Shown piece after piece: positions 41,159 to 49,997 of a DNA stretch of 64,000 nt. Numbering within the stretch: position 1 is the first letter of the stretch; each line of letters begins with the position of its first letter. The notes beneath the pieces were generated by a model. The model did no database searches and was not told where the DNA came from. It worked only from the letters and a program-made list of their open reading frames with translations. Position numbers and translations under genes: made by a program. This DNA comes from F23-D06 sp947165685 (GTDB taxonomy: Bacteria; Bacteroidota; Bacteroidia; Bacteroidales; WCHB1-69), in the NCBI GenBank assembly GCA_947165685.1, contig CAMVBK010000011.1, positions 7,294 through 71,293 on the forward strand. The letters are read 5' to 3'.

Positions 41159-41899
41159 ATGACCCGTATTATAATCCATGAAATATCCCTGATGCTTGCA
41201 ACACTGATGACGGTAGTCTCTTTGCAAGCTCAGGAGTTTCGCGACTGCGGCATTTTGAACGACATCGATGGGAACACCTACAAAACCATCCTGTTGGGCG
41301 ATGAATGTTGGATGCGGGAAAACCTACGCACCACGCGCTATGCCAATGGCCGCGAAATCAAGCCGACACCACAATATCCCGACAATAACCCGCTGAATGT
41401 TTCGGAATACGGACTCCTATACAACTGGTACTCAGTACTTAACGGATCTGAACCGACCGAGGAAACCGACGGTCGCGTACAAGGCCCTTGCCCAGACGGT
41501 TGGCACGTGCCCGCCAACTTCGAATGGATGGGGCTGGAGGATTACGTGGGCTACAAGGACGAATACCGATGCGGTACGGATGTCAACAACGTGGCCAAGT
41601 CTATGGCGACCTCCAACGGTTGGCAATTCGACTTCCTGACGCAAGGAGCCGCTTGCTGCATCATCGAAAATACCGCAACAAACAATAGCACAGGATTTTC
41701 CGTACTTCCAGCAGGCAGCATTTGGAATGGTCAAACCGAAGGGTTCGGCACAGACACCGGCTTTTGGACATGCTCGGATGGCAGCCCCGACACCTCGCCA
41801 ATCCACCGCTTCTATTACACTAATGCCACAGTGGAAATCAATTGCACACCAAAAGAAGCATTTTATTCGGTACGCTGTGTCAAAAACAAAAACAGCTAA
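41159..41899 (+). CDS. FISUMP-domain secreted protein
   Basis: A 246-residue protein with a signal peptide (LMLATLMTVVSLQAQ) and the Fibrobacter succinogenes major paralogous domain: DIDGNTYKTILLGDECWMRE, LYNWYSVLNG, GPCPDGWHVPANFEW, and a closing FYSVRCVKN. The role of the family is unknown. It begins 5 bases after the glycosyltransferase stop and its stop overlaps the convergent DUF5103 gene by 4 bases. Confidence 0.88.
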   Translation: MTRIIIHEISLMLATLMTVVSLQAQEFRDCGILNDIDGNTYKTILLGDECWMRENLRTTRYANGREIKPTPQYPDNNPLNVSEYGLLYNWYSVLNGSEPTEETDGRVQGPCPDGWHVPANFEWMGLEDYVGYKDEYRCGTDVNNVAKSMATSNGWQFDFLTQGAACCIIENTATNNSTGFSVLPAGSIWNGQTEGFGTDTGFWTCSDGSPDTSPIHRFYYTNATVEINCTPKEAFYSVRCVKNKNS

Positions 41900-43173
41900 C
41901 GACCAACAATGGAACAAGCATGATAGCCTATAAGGCGGTCGTATGAAGTCCCTTCCTCCTGGTAATATACATAAATATAGTATATATTATTAGTTTCGTA
42001 ATGCGACCCTTCCACATACGTGGCATCAATCGTCTTGTTCGTCCCCGACGGGACAAAGACATATTGGTAATTGTACGCTCCCTGCTTCAGCAACAACATC
42101 GTCTCCCAAAAGTCGAATTCCTTGTTATAACGCAACTTGGCATCGTCTTGTAACTGCCAGTCTGTCAGCTCCCCAAACACATAAACGTCACCGCCCGTGA
42201 ATGGGAAACTGCTTTTCAGTGTGAAATGGGTAAACACATAATCTTCTGAATAATCGTTATTTAGGTCACGATTTCGGTAATAGCAACGACCGTTGATGTT
42301 GCCACGGCTTTCATACGCAGCGTACGGCCGCGCCTCGTCCTGCAGCACATAAGCATGCGTATGTCGGTTGTCAAATGAAATCCCCACAATGTGGTCGGCA
42401 TTGGAACGAAGCGTGGAGATGTCAAACGTATGAAACTCGGCACTGCCCGGGAAAGAGTTCCGACCATCGATAAAATCAAAATGCAGCTCGCCACCGACGC
42501 CTGAACGATACACCAGACCATACTTGGCATTATCCCACCGCCCGTTTTGCTGTATCGTGGCCCGGACGGTCTGCTGCGGATTGCGGATGTTATAACTGCC
42601 CGTAAACACCGTGAAATCAACATCCTGATGCGTAAAACGGTTGTTCACATCAATGGCGGAATGTACATCGCAGACAATTTTTGCCGGCACTGGCTCCACC
42701 ACCATAAAACGACGCGTCAAAATAGGATGTTCAGGGTCATCATCATATACAAATAAAATATAATTCCCTGATTTAGAAAAAGATATATTCTCATTTGGAA
42801 AATCAGCCTGATAGTGCATATACGGTTCGATGGTGTTGAACGAGTGGTCATACCGGGTGATATCCTCCTCCATGAAGCCTTCAATGTATTCAATCGGATT
42901 CAACTGCGAAAGCTGCCAATCGTGAGTGCAGTGAATGAAGGTGTATTTCAAATGCCTGACTTCAAGATTCAAGTCGTCAAAGGCAAGATGGAAGGTTGTT
43001 TCGCCCAAAGTGCCCACAGGCTCCGACAGCTGATCATCTCCAGACAAGAGCTGCACACTCGCGATACCGTCTGTATAAACAGCATTATCTAACTGAATAT
43101 CATATTGTTGCGCATTAATAGCAAAGCATCCGAACAATATAAAAACTGAAATCAATCTTACTCGTTTTCTCAT
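41896..43173 (-). CDS. DUF5103-like secreted protein
   Basis: A 425-residue protein of a Bacteroidota-specific family resembling DUF5103. It has signal peptide MRKRVRLISVFILFGCFAINA, then a beta-sandwich N-terminal domain (LGETTFHLAFDDLN, CTHDWQLSQLNPIEYIEG), a middle domain with HQDVDFTVFTGSYNIRNPQQ, and a C-terminal immunoglobulin/CBM48-like domain (GDVYVFGELTDWQL). The start at 43173 (or 43182) follows the -7 box; earlier in-frame codons precede it. Probably periplasmic or outer-membrane associated; function unknown. Confidence 0.78.
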   Translation of the reverse strand: MRKRVRLISVFILFGCFAINAQQYDIQLDNAVYTDGIASVQLLSGDDQLSEPVGTLGETTFHLAFDDLNLEVRHLKYTFIHCTHDWQLSQLNPIEYIEGFMEEDITRYDHSFNTIEPYMHYQADFPNENISFSKSGNYILFVYDDDPEHPILTRRFMVVEPVPAKIVCDVHSAIDVNNRFTHQDVDFTVFTGSYNIRNPQQTVRATIQQNGRWDNAKYGLVYRSGVGGELHFDFIDGRNSFPGSAEFHTFDISTLRSNADHIVGISFDNRHTHAYVLQDEARPYAAYESRGNINGRCYYRNRDLNNDYSEDYVFTHFTLKSSFPFTGGDVYVFGELTDWQLQDDAKLRYNKEFDFWETMLLLKQGAYNYQYVFVPSGTNKTIDATYVEGSHYETNNIYYIYVYYQEEGTSYDRLIGYHACSIVGR

Positions 43174-43196
43174 AGCAACCATACTTAAAACAACGG

Positions 43197-43204
43197 CAAA
43201 GATA
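43197..43204 (-). promoter_or_regulatory. -7 box of the DUF5103-like gene
   Basis: TATCTTTG on the minus strand, 24 bases upstream of the chosen start. Confidence 0.5.
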
Positions 43205-43265
43205 CTTTTTTCAATAATACCTTGAAAAAAAATTTCGATTGTGCGACATGTATCAAAAAAAAACG

Positions 43266-43273
43266 TATTTTTG
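43266..43273 (+). promoter_or_regulatory. -7 box of the ECF sigma gene
   Basis: TATTTTTG followed by CC. The leader would be about 115 bases. The nearest TTG is 24 bases upstream, longer than the usual spacing. Confidence 0.45.
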
Positions 43274-43392
43274 CCGTTCGAATTTCTTACAAGAATAAAA
43301 GGCATTTTCAATTTTAAACCAAAAAGGAGACCGGCTATCGAAAAAACATCTACCTTCTGAATTTATTAACCCATTAAAGAAAGGAGCGTATC

Positions 43393-43974
43393 ATGAATTG
43401 GAATGCCTTGAGTGATAACGAATTGATAGCACGTTATCAAGCAGGAGAAGAACATGCTTTGAAAACCATCATCCTTCGTTACGAACGTCGGTTGTTTTCC
43501 TATTTGATGGTGTCCGTAAAGAACAAGGAACTGGCGGAAGACATCTTCCAGGACACCTTCATAAAAGTCATAAACACCATTCGTTCAGGGAATTACCAAG
43601 AAGAAGGAAAATTTTTCCAATGGATAATGCGCATCGCGAACAACCTGAAGATCGACTATTACAGACGTTTGCAGCGAATGCCCACGGTCGATGGCGGCGA
43701 GGAGTTTGACATCTTCACGATTATCGGCTCAAAGGATGAGTCCGTGGAGGAGAAAATGATCCGCGAGCAGACATACGCGGACCTGAACCACTATGTCGAG
43801 TACTTGCCCGAGGAGCAGAAGGAGGTCTTGAAAATGCGCATCTACAGCGACTACAGCTTCAAGGAAATCGCCGAGATGACCAACGTCAGCATCAACACTG
43901 CTCTCGGCAGGATGCGCTACGCCCTCATCAACCTGCGCAAAATCATGTCGAAACACCACGTGGTTTTAGAGTAA
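43393..43974 (+). CDS. ECF-type RNA polymerase sigma factor
   Basis: A 193-residue alternative sigma factor with region 2 (LFSYLMVSVKNKELAEDIFQ, FFQWIMRIANNLKIDYYRR) and region 4 (YLPEEQKEVLKMRIY, SFKEIAEMTNVSINTALGRM). There is no anti-sigma gene beside it, which fits the group of conserved Bacteroidota ECF factors that are not controlled by FecR-type anti-sigmas; SigP of Porphyromonas, which acts on type IX secretion genes, is one such factor. Equivalence to SigP is only a possibility. Downstream lies a secreted-protein gene with its own promoter. Confidence 0.9.
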   Translation: MNWNALSDNELIARYQAGEEHALKTIILRYERRLFSYLMVSVKNKELAEDIFQDTFIKVINTIRSGNYQEEGKFFQWIMRIANNLKIDYYRRLQRMPTVDGGEEFDIFTIIGSKDESVEEKMIREQTYADLNHYVEYLPEEQKEVLKMRIYSDYSFKEIAEMTNVSINTALGRMRYALINLRKIMSKHHVVLE

Positions 43975-44110
43975 CCCCCGTTCGGTTTTTGCAGCCAAAA
44001 CCCGAAAACCTGCGAAATCCGAGTCCAAAAATTAACTAATCGAAGTCGATTTGTTAACGCATTCTTTCTAACTACTTCTATTTCAGCGAAAAAAAAAATT
44101 TCAAAAAACC

Positions 44111-44141
44111 TTGACAAACGCTTTTCGATGTTGTATCTTTG
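44111..44141 (+). promoter_or_regulatory. Promoter of the long-leader secreted-protein gene
   Basis: TTG (44111-44113), 20 bases, TATCTTTG (44134-44141). Confidence 0.7.
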
Positions 44142-44147
44142 TCGTGT

Positions 44148-44389
44148 TCAAAAAAGGGTTGGCGCCCCTCGGACGAACACGACTGTGAAGACAGAACAAA
44201 AAACTGTGGAAACAGAGACAAGACAAAACCTGATAACCTAAAACAAGAAAATCCGCCACCACAAAACAAAAAACTCAACCGCGCCTCGTCAGACGAGGAA
44301 TGGTTGACGAGAACAGGAAACTGAGCTCCGGCGAAAGAGGGGCAAACCACCAAACAAATTAAACATCAAAACTTAAAAACAAAAAAACT
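44148..44389 (+). other. Long structured 5' leader (about 240 bases)
   Basis: Between the promoter and the start at 44390 there is no credible gene. A hairpin with arms CCTCGTC and GACGAGG and one-base loop is at 44284-44298; the last 50 bases are A-rich and unstructured. Two further short GC-rich dyads occur near 44150-44180. Confidence 0.5.
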
Positions 44390-44953
44390 ATGAAAAAAAT
44401 CTTCTTATTTATCGGATTAACTGTCATGACTTTCGGCGCCTTCGCCGAGAAAGTCCCTTCTGTCATCGTGAACAAAGGCAACGGCGGCTGGACAGCCTTG
44501 CTGAACCTGTACAACTATGTCACCTTCACCCCCGCCGAACTGAGTGCCTCGGGTGTAGGACAACTGGATTGCACAGGAAGCGGCTTTACCGCGTGCCGCG
44601 TGCCAAACTGCGTCAGCCTGCCTGTGAACAACGGCAACGCTGTAATAAACATCACGGATGCAGGTAAACTTGCTTCTTTCCAACTCGCCATCAATGAAGT
44701 GATTGAAAAGTTCGAGAAAGCGCAAGCTCAGGCACAGGCGCAACAGCAGAGCGGAAGCGGCATCAAAGCGGGAGCTATTCCGTCCACGTACACCAAAACG
44801 CTTGCTTTTTCCAGCAACTCCAACCATTATGGCAAGAGCAAGCAAGAGTCATACGTGGTCCGCGGCGTCGTCACGGCAAACAGCGGAAACAACTCCACCA
44901 TGAAGATTTACATCGAAAAGGTGGACGTTTTCTCTCTTGCCAGCAGTAATTAA
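44390..44953 (+). CDS. Unknown secreted protein
   Basis: A 187-residue protein with signal peptide KKIFLFIGLTVMTFGAFA. The mature part has a short Cys cluster (LDCTGSGFTACRVPNC), a helical Gln/Ala-rich segment (FEKAQAQAQAQQQSGSG) and a C-terminal beta-rich stretch (ESYVVRGVVTANSG, MKIYIEKVDVFSLA). No family is recognised. It has a strong promoter with a long leader, suggesting high or controlled expression, and is followed after 27 bases by a larger secreted protein. Confidence 0.8.
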   Translation: MKKIFLFIGLTVMTFGAFAEKVPSVIVNKGNGGWTALLNLYNYVTFTPAELSASGVGQLDCTGSGFTACRVPNCVSLPVNNGNAVINITDAGKLASFQLAINEVIEKFEKAQAQAQAQQQSGSGIKAGAIPSTYTKTLAFSSNSNHYGKSKQESYVVRGVVTANSGNNSTMKIYIEKVDVFSLASSN

Positions 44954-44980
44954 TCCCACCTCTAATGTAAGCCTGATCCT

Positions 44981-46645
44981 ATGAAAACACGCATAATCAT
45001 CGTTTTAAGCGCCCTTTGGACATCCTTTAGCGCAACAGCGCAAGAATGGGTCGGAAAGCTATTCTCATTGGACACCATCGTGGAGTTCAAGAGCGAATTC
45101 AAACTGAAGAACCCAAACATGGTTAAATGCAGAATGGACGGAAGCACCTTCTACTTCGTTGAGCAACAGGGTTTCCAAGTCAAGGAGAACCACTACCAAG
45201 CGGTTATCCATACGCTTTCAACAGACGATTATGAGCAACATGAAATCACACTTCCACTTCCTGAAGACAGACACAATAAAGAACGTCACGCCCAAAATCT
45301 GTGGATCTATGACTTCTGTTTGAACGGGGACTATCTGTTGTTGACCACACAAGACGAACTAATACTGTACAAACGAAACCATAACCAAAACTACCTTGTG
45401 GTGTCAACCATTCAGCACCCCAACCTGTTCATGGGTTATCTTTACAAGAACAAACTGAACTTCTTCGAGGAAGACCATGACCGGGGATTCAAGTGGTTTC
45501 AGCAGGATCTTGGCAGCGATTCGGCGACACTGGTGCGGGAACTGCCTTACGAAGCGCCCCACATTGTGCAAATCCAGCCTAATCGTTACATTTTCCACAA
45601 CCAAAATTCCGTTTTCTTCCTAAGCACGCGATATCCCCGCATGGAGGTTTACGACCTGGACGGGAAACCTACGGACACCATTCGCTTCGACCTGCCCCTG
45701 TGGAAGGCATTTGACGACGAATACATCCAAAAGACCCTGTCCTTCCCCTACGGGATAGAACGAATCTACGCCGTCAAAGACAATTTGAACGACTATTCGT
45801 ACCCAAAGGTCGCCATACCTCTGCGCGGGGACATCCTGCTACTCTACACGCAATTCGACACACTTACCGGGAAATCGGCGCTGCACTACGCACTCCGCAA
45901 AGAAAACGGGACAACATCCCTGCATCCAAGGAACAACCATGAAGACAGCGTTTACTCCGCAGCCCGATTCCCATTTACACTTTTCCAAGGCGGACTCGAC
46001 AAGGGAAGTGCCTCAGGCGACAACCTGTTGGTCCAACTCACCTACAAAACGGACATTCCATGGCAAAACAAACGGCATTCAGACTATTTCAACGAAATCA
46101 ACCAATATTTCGCAACGAATGAACCTGTGATGGCTTATAAAGTCATGCGGTTCAAGACAAAAGAAGAACGTCCTTCAGTGACGCTGCACGCAACGGATGG
46201 ACAAACCGTCCAACTGGACGACCTGCCCTCCGAAAAGAGCTTGCTTGTGCTACATTCAGGCCTTGAATGCTCCGGATGCACAAAGGCCATTCATGAACTG
46301 ATGAACCAGACGGAAATGGCCGGCATCCATATCGGACAAGTCTATTCGCAACCCATCAACGGACTGCAAGCGCATGAACTGCGAAACAATTTGCGACAAT
46401 TTCTGGAAAAGCCGTTCACAGTTTACTATAACACCTCAAATCAATTCAACGACTTTTCCCCTATAATACCTCTAAATGAATCCGATTTCCCTTGTATTGT
46501 GCTGTTCCAACGAGACGGGAAGTTCCAACTGTTTCGCAGTTCAGACCTTTTCACGCCAGTCAACAGCCTGACAGAGTTCCGGCCCGAATTCCTCGAACGG
46601 TGGCAAACTTTCACGACTCCCGAAAGACCTTCATCGACAGACTGA
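44981..46645 (+). CDS. Secreted beta-propeller-like protein with C-terminal thioredoxin-like CxxC
   Basis: A 554-residue protein with signal peptide IIIVLSALWTSFSATAQ. Residues about 30-370 contain repeated beta-strand blocks typical of 6-bladed propellers (FYFVEQQGFQVKENHY, YLLLTTQDELILYKR, LYTQFDTLTGKSALHY), like Bacteroidota 6-bladed beta-propeller lipoproteins. From about residue 405 a thioredoxin-like fold follows with Cys430-x-x-Cys433 (LECSGCTKAI). The CSGC pair could be redox active. It is probably co-transcribed with the preceding secreted protein. Confidence 0.65.
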   Translation: MKTRIIIVLSALWTSFSATAQEWVGKLFSLDTIVEFKSEFKLKNPNMVKCRMDGSTFYFVEQQGFQVKENHYQAVIHTLSTDDYEQHEITLPLPEDRHNKERHAQNLWIYDFCLNGDYLLLTTQDELILYKRNHNQNYLVVSTIQHPNLFMGYLYKNKLNFFEEDHDRGFKWFQQDLGSDSATLVRELPYEAPHIVQIQPNRYIFHNQNSVFFLSTRYPRMEVYDLDGKPTDTIRFDLPLWKAFDDEYIQKTLSFPYGIERIYAVKDNLNDYSYPKVAIPLRGDILLLYTQFDTLTGKSALHYALRKENGTTSLHPRNNHEDSVYSAARFPFTLFQGGLDKGSASGDNLLVQLTYKTDIPWQNKRHSDYFNEINQYFATNEPVMAYKVMRFKTKEERPSVTLHATDGQTVQLDDLPSEKSLLVLHSGLECSGCTKAIHELMNQTEMAGIHIGQVYSQPINGLQAHELRNNLRQFLEKPFTVYYNTSNQFNDFSPIIPLNESDFPCIVLFQRDGKFQLFRSSDLFTPVNSLTEFRPEFLERWQTFTTPERPSSTD

Positions 46646-46653
46646 AAAAATTG

Positions 46654-46661
46654 TACCTTTG
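46654..46661 (+). promoter_or_regulatory. -7 box of DUF58-radC
   Basis: TACCTTTG followed by C, 8 bases past the previous stop codon and 19 bases before the DUF58 start. Confidence 0.5.
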
Positions 46662-46680
46662 CGCCTCAAAAATATCGGCT

Positions 46681-47616
46681 ATGGCATATACAATCGATTT
46701 GACAAAAATCACCCAGTTCGACCACGTGGAGTTTGTGGCAAAACAGGTTGTGGAAGGATTCATCACCGGCATACACAAGAGCCCCATGCACGGCTTTTCC
46801 GTGGAGTTTGCCGAACACCGGCCCTACAACACCGGCGAGCCCATCCGACATATCGACTGGAAACTTTATGCCCGGACAGACAAGCTTTTCGTCAAACAAT
46901 ATGAGGAAGAGACAAACCTTCGCTGCCATCTGGTCATTGACAACTCCTCGTCCATGTACTTCCCGAAACGGCAGAAATACACCCTCGCACAACCGAACAA
47001 AATCTTCTTCGCGGTCTATGCGGCAGCAGTATTGATGCAAGTTTTCAAAAGCCAACGCGACGCTGTGGGGCTGAGCCTGTTTTCCGACAAGTTGGAGCTG
47101 CATACCCGAGCCCGAGGAGGAGATGCCCATCACAAAATGATCTACCGCGAGCTGGAAAAAGTGTTGCAACCCATCGGTGATGACATCCAACGGCAATCCA
47201 TGGTCACTGACACCCTGCACCAGATAGCCGAACAAATTCACCGCCGCTCCTTAGTCATCATCTTCAGCGACATGCTGGAAACCAGCAGCAACCTCGATGA
47301 ACTGCTCCTCGCCTTGGGGCACCTGCGCCACAACAAACACGAAGTTGTCCTCTTCCACACCTTCGACAAACAACTTGAGTACGACTTCGCCTTCGAGAAC
47401 CGGCTCTACCGCTTTGTTGATATGGAAACCGGCAACGAAGTGAAAGTCCACGCCAATAACATCCGTGAATACTACCAGCAAACTGTCCGCGACTATTTCC
47501 AGGAAATCAAAGTAAAATGCGGACAATACCAGATTGACGTAATTCCTGCCGACATAACGCAGGGATTTGAACAGATTCTTCTGCCCTACCTCTTGAAACG
47601 ATCCCAAATGTATTAA
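46681..47616 (+). CDS. DUF58 / von Willebrand A-like protein
   Basis: A 311-residue protein with the DUF58 signature VEFAEHRPYNTGEPIRHIDW followed by an integrin-like domain whose metal site begins DNSSS at Asp87 (VIDNSSSMYF). DUF58 proteins normally work with MoxR-type AAA ATPases, but no moxR is next to it here. It ends 7 bases before radC, so the two form an operon. The start at 46681 follows a -7 box; the longer frame upstream overlaps the previous gene. Confidence 0.88.
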   Translation: MAYTIDLTKITQFDHVEFVAKQVVEGFITGIHKSPMHGFSVEFAEHRPYNTGEPIRHIDWKLYARTDKLFVKQYEEETNLRCHLVIDNSSSMYFPKRQKYTLAQPNKIFFAVYAAAVLMQVFKSQRDAVGLSLFSDKLELHTRARGGDAHHKMIYRELEKVLQPIGDDIQRQSMVTDTLHQIAEQIHRRSLVIIFSDMLETSSNLDELLLALGHLRHNKHEVVLFHTFDKQLEYDFAFENRLYRFVDMETGNEVKVHANNIREYYQQTVRDYFQEIKVKCGQYQIDVIPADITQGFEQILLPYLLKRSQMY

Positions 47617-47623
47617 CCAAACC

Positions 47624-48334
47624 ATGAAATCAATCTCAACCTACGAAAACAAAAGACTAACCATCAAACAATGGAGTGTCCAGGACCGGCCTCGGGAAAA
47701 GTATGCCAAAAATGGTGCCATCGCCCTGACCGACGCAGAATTGATTGCCATCCTGCTGCGTACCGGCAACCTAAACGACTCCGCCGTGGAATTGGCAAAA
47801 AAAGTGCTCGCAAGCTCTGGCAATAGCTTGAACAACCTGTCTGAAAAGACCCTGCAGGAACTTTCCCAAGTGAAAGGCATCGGGCAGGCCAAAGCCATCG
47901 CCCTGATGACGGCTTTCGAAATCGGCAAACGGATACAGGCCGAGAAAGTGGAGGAACGACTACAAATCCTTAGCAGCAGCGATGTGGTGAGCCTCATGCA
48001 AGACAAGATTGCCCATCTCGGGCACGAAGAGTTCTGGGCCATCTATCTTAACCAAGCCAACCGGATTGTCCACGTCTGCCAAATCAGCAAAGGGGGAATC
48101 TCCTCCACCGGTGTTGATACGCGAATCGTTCTGCAACAGGCCGTGCTGAACATGGCCACCCAAATCGTGCTATGCCACAATCACCCATCCGGAAGCGTAC
48201 GCCCCAGCAAAGCCGACATCCTACTGACGGAACAACTTAACAAGGCCGCCAACTTGATGGACATCACCCTTTTGGACCATATCATTGTGCACAAGCAACA
48301 CTATTTCAGTTTTGTAGAGGAAGGCAAATTGTAG
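47624..48334 (+). CDS. radC: RadC-family JAB/MPN protein
   Basis: A 236-residue protein with an N-terminal helix-hairpin-helix-like part (LSQVKGIGQAKAIALMTAFE) and a C-terminal JAMM metalloprotease-like domain with HNHPSGSVRPSKAD. The historical DNA-repair role is doubtful; the biochemical activity is unknown. It is encoded in an operon with DUF58. Confidence 0.92.
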   Translation: MKSISTYENKRLTIKQWSVQDRPREKYAKNGAIALTDAELIAILLRTGNLNDSAVELAKKVLASSGNSLNNLSEKTLQELSQVKGIGQAKAIALMTAFEIGKRIQAEKVEERLQILSSSDVVSLMQDKIAHLGHEEFWAIYLNQANRIVHVCQISKGGISSTGVDTRIVLQQAVLNMATQIVLCHNHPSGSVRPSKADILLTEQLNKAANLMDITLLDHIIVHKQHYFSFVEEGKL

Positions 48335-48408
48335 CCACCCCATTCAATGAGGCTCCCCTACCCCGACAACCACTGCCCAAGGCAATACGCACACAAACCA
48401 AAAAATAT

Positions 48409-48416
48409 TATCTTTG
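48409..48416 (+). promoter_or_regulatory. -7 box of cysS
   Basis: TATCTTTG followed by CACC, 31 bases before the start codon. Confidence 0.5.
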
Positions 48417-48447
48417 CACCCTGTTTCACCCAAGGCTATATTACAAT

Positions 48448-49938
48448 ATGAAAAACACAGACAATAAAGGCAAAGTATTCTTATACAATACGTTATCAAA
48501 ACGGAAAGAATTGTTTCAGCCCATCACCCCCGACCATGTAGGTCTCTATGTCTGCGGTCCCACCGTATATGGAGAACCGCACCTCGGCCATGCCCGTCCG
48601 GCAGTGACTTTCGATGTGGTGTTCAGATACCTTACCCATATCGGCTACAAGGTACGCTATGTACGCAACATCACCGACGTGGGCCATCTGGAACACGATG
48701 CCGACGAAGGGGAAGACAAAATCGCCAAGAAAGCCCGACTGGAGCAGTTAGAGCCCATGGAAGTTGCACAATACTACATGGATAGTTACCATCGTGCCAT
48801 GGATGCACTCAACGTGAAGGGCCCTTCCATCGAACCCCGCGCCTCCGGCCACATCATCGAACAAATTGAAATGGTGCAGAAGATTCTCGACAAAGGGTAC
48901 GCTTACGTGTCAGATGGATCCGTCTATTTCGATGTTGAGAAATTCAACAAGGACTTCGGCTACGGCAAACTCTCCGGCCGAGTGCTCGACGAGCTCATTG
49001 CCAACACCCGCGAGCTGGACGGCCAAAGCGAGAAACGGAATCCCGCAGACTTCGCCCTCTGGAAGAAAGCCTCGCCCGAACACATCATGCGATGGAACTC
49101 CCCGTGGAGCGTCGGTTTCCCCGGCTGGCATATCGAATGCACTGCAATGAGCACCAAGTACTTAGGCGAACAATTCGACATCCACGGTGGCGGAATGGAC
49201 CTGCTATTCCCGCACCATGAGTCGGAAGTGTGCCAAAGTACCGTGGCCAACGGGAGAAGTTCCGTGCGCTACTGGATGCACAACAACATGATCACCATCG
49301 AAGGGCAGAAGATGGGCAAATCCTTGGGCAACTTCATCACACTCAACGAGTTTTTCACAGGCAACCACCCCAAGTTAGAAAAGGCCTACTCCCCGATGAC
49401 CATCCGCTACTTCGTGCTTCAAGCCTCCTACCGCGGCACCGTTGACTTCAGCAACGCCGCACTGCAATCCGCCGAAAAAGGGCTTGAGAAACTGTATGCC
49501 GCAGAACGCCACCTCGACAGCCTGAAAGCTGGTGCCACCTCCACGGAGGACATCGCCGCTCTGCAGGAACGCTGCTACGAGGCGATGAACGACGACTTCA
49601 ACACCCCGAAAGTGATTGCCGAGCTCTTCGACGCCGTTCGCATCACCAATGCCGTGAAAGACGGTCACGCCACCCTGACTGCCGAAGACATCGACCTGCT
49701 GAAGACCACCTTCCGAACTTTCTTCTTCGACATCCTCGGCATAAAGCCCGAACTGGCCCAAGGCGACACCCGTGAACACGATGCCCTTGAAAAAGCCATG
49801 GCTCTGGTGCTCGACATGCGCAAAACCGCCAAAGCCGAAAAGAACTGGGCTCTTTCAGACAAAATCCGCGACGAACTCAACGCCGCCGGCATTGTAGTGA
49901 AAGACACCAAGGATGGAGCCGAATGGAGCCTTAGTTAA
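48448..49938 (+). CDS. cysS: Cysteinyl-tRNA synthetase
   Basis: Charges tRNA-Cys. It has 496 residues, class I fold. The HIGH motif is in PTVYGEPHLGHARP with the zinc Cys in YVCGPTVYG; the second zinc region reads WSVGFPGWHIECTAMS with HHESE; the KMSKS motif is KMGKS (GQKMGKSLGN). The C-terminal anticodon-binding helices end near DKIRDELNAAGIVVKDTKDG. It is single-gene length with its own promoter. Confidence 0.97.
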   Translation: MKNTDNKGKVFLYNTLSKRKELFQPITPDHVGLYVCGPTVYGEPHLGHARPAVTFDVVFRYLTHIGYKVRYVRNITDVGHLEHDADEGEDKIAKKARLEQLEPMEVAQYYMDSYHRAMDALNVKGPSIEPRASGHIIEQIEMVQKILDKGYAYVSDGSVYFDVEKFNKDFGYGKLSGRVLDELIANTRELDGQSEKRNPADFALWKKASPEHIMRWNSPWSVGFPGWHIECTAMSTKYLGEQFDIHGGGMDLLFPHHESEVCQSTVANGRSSVRYWMHNNMITIEGQKMGKSLGNFITLNEFFTGNHPKLEKAYSPMTIRYFVLQASYRGTVDFSNAALQSAEKGLEKLYAAERHLDSLKAGATSTEDIAALQERCYEAMNDDFNTPKVIAELFDAVRITNAVKDGHATLTAEDIDLLKTTFRTFFFDILGIKPELAQGDTREHDALEKAMALVLDMRKTAKAEKNWALSDKIRDELNAAGIVVKDTKDGAEWSLS

Positions 49939-49968
49939 TTCTGAATTAAGGATTAAGGATTAAGAATT
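49939..49968. repeat. Tandem repeat AAGGATT
   Basis: TTCTGAATTAAGGATTAAGG followed by ATTAAGAATT directly after the cysS stop. Confidence 0.75.
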
Positions 49969-49997
49969 TTGATTTTTTGACTTAGGGATATCCAACT

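Noticed and set aside
44139..44324. Possible 61-residue ORF in the long leader
   Set aside because: It would start with TTG inside the promoter -7 box, and its composition (Lys/Asn/Pro repeats) looks like untranslated A-rich leader.
46492..46680. Upstream extension of the DUF58 frame
   Set aside because: It overlaps the end of the preceding gene in another frame and passes through the -7 box at 46654; the family start matches 46681.
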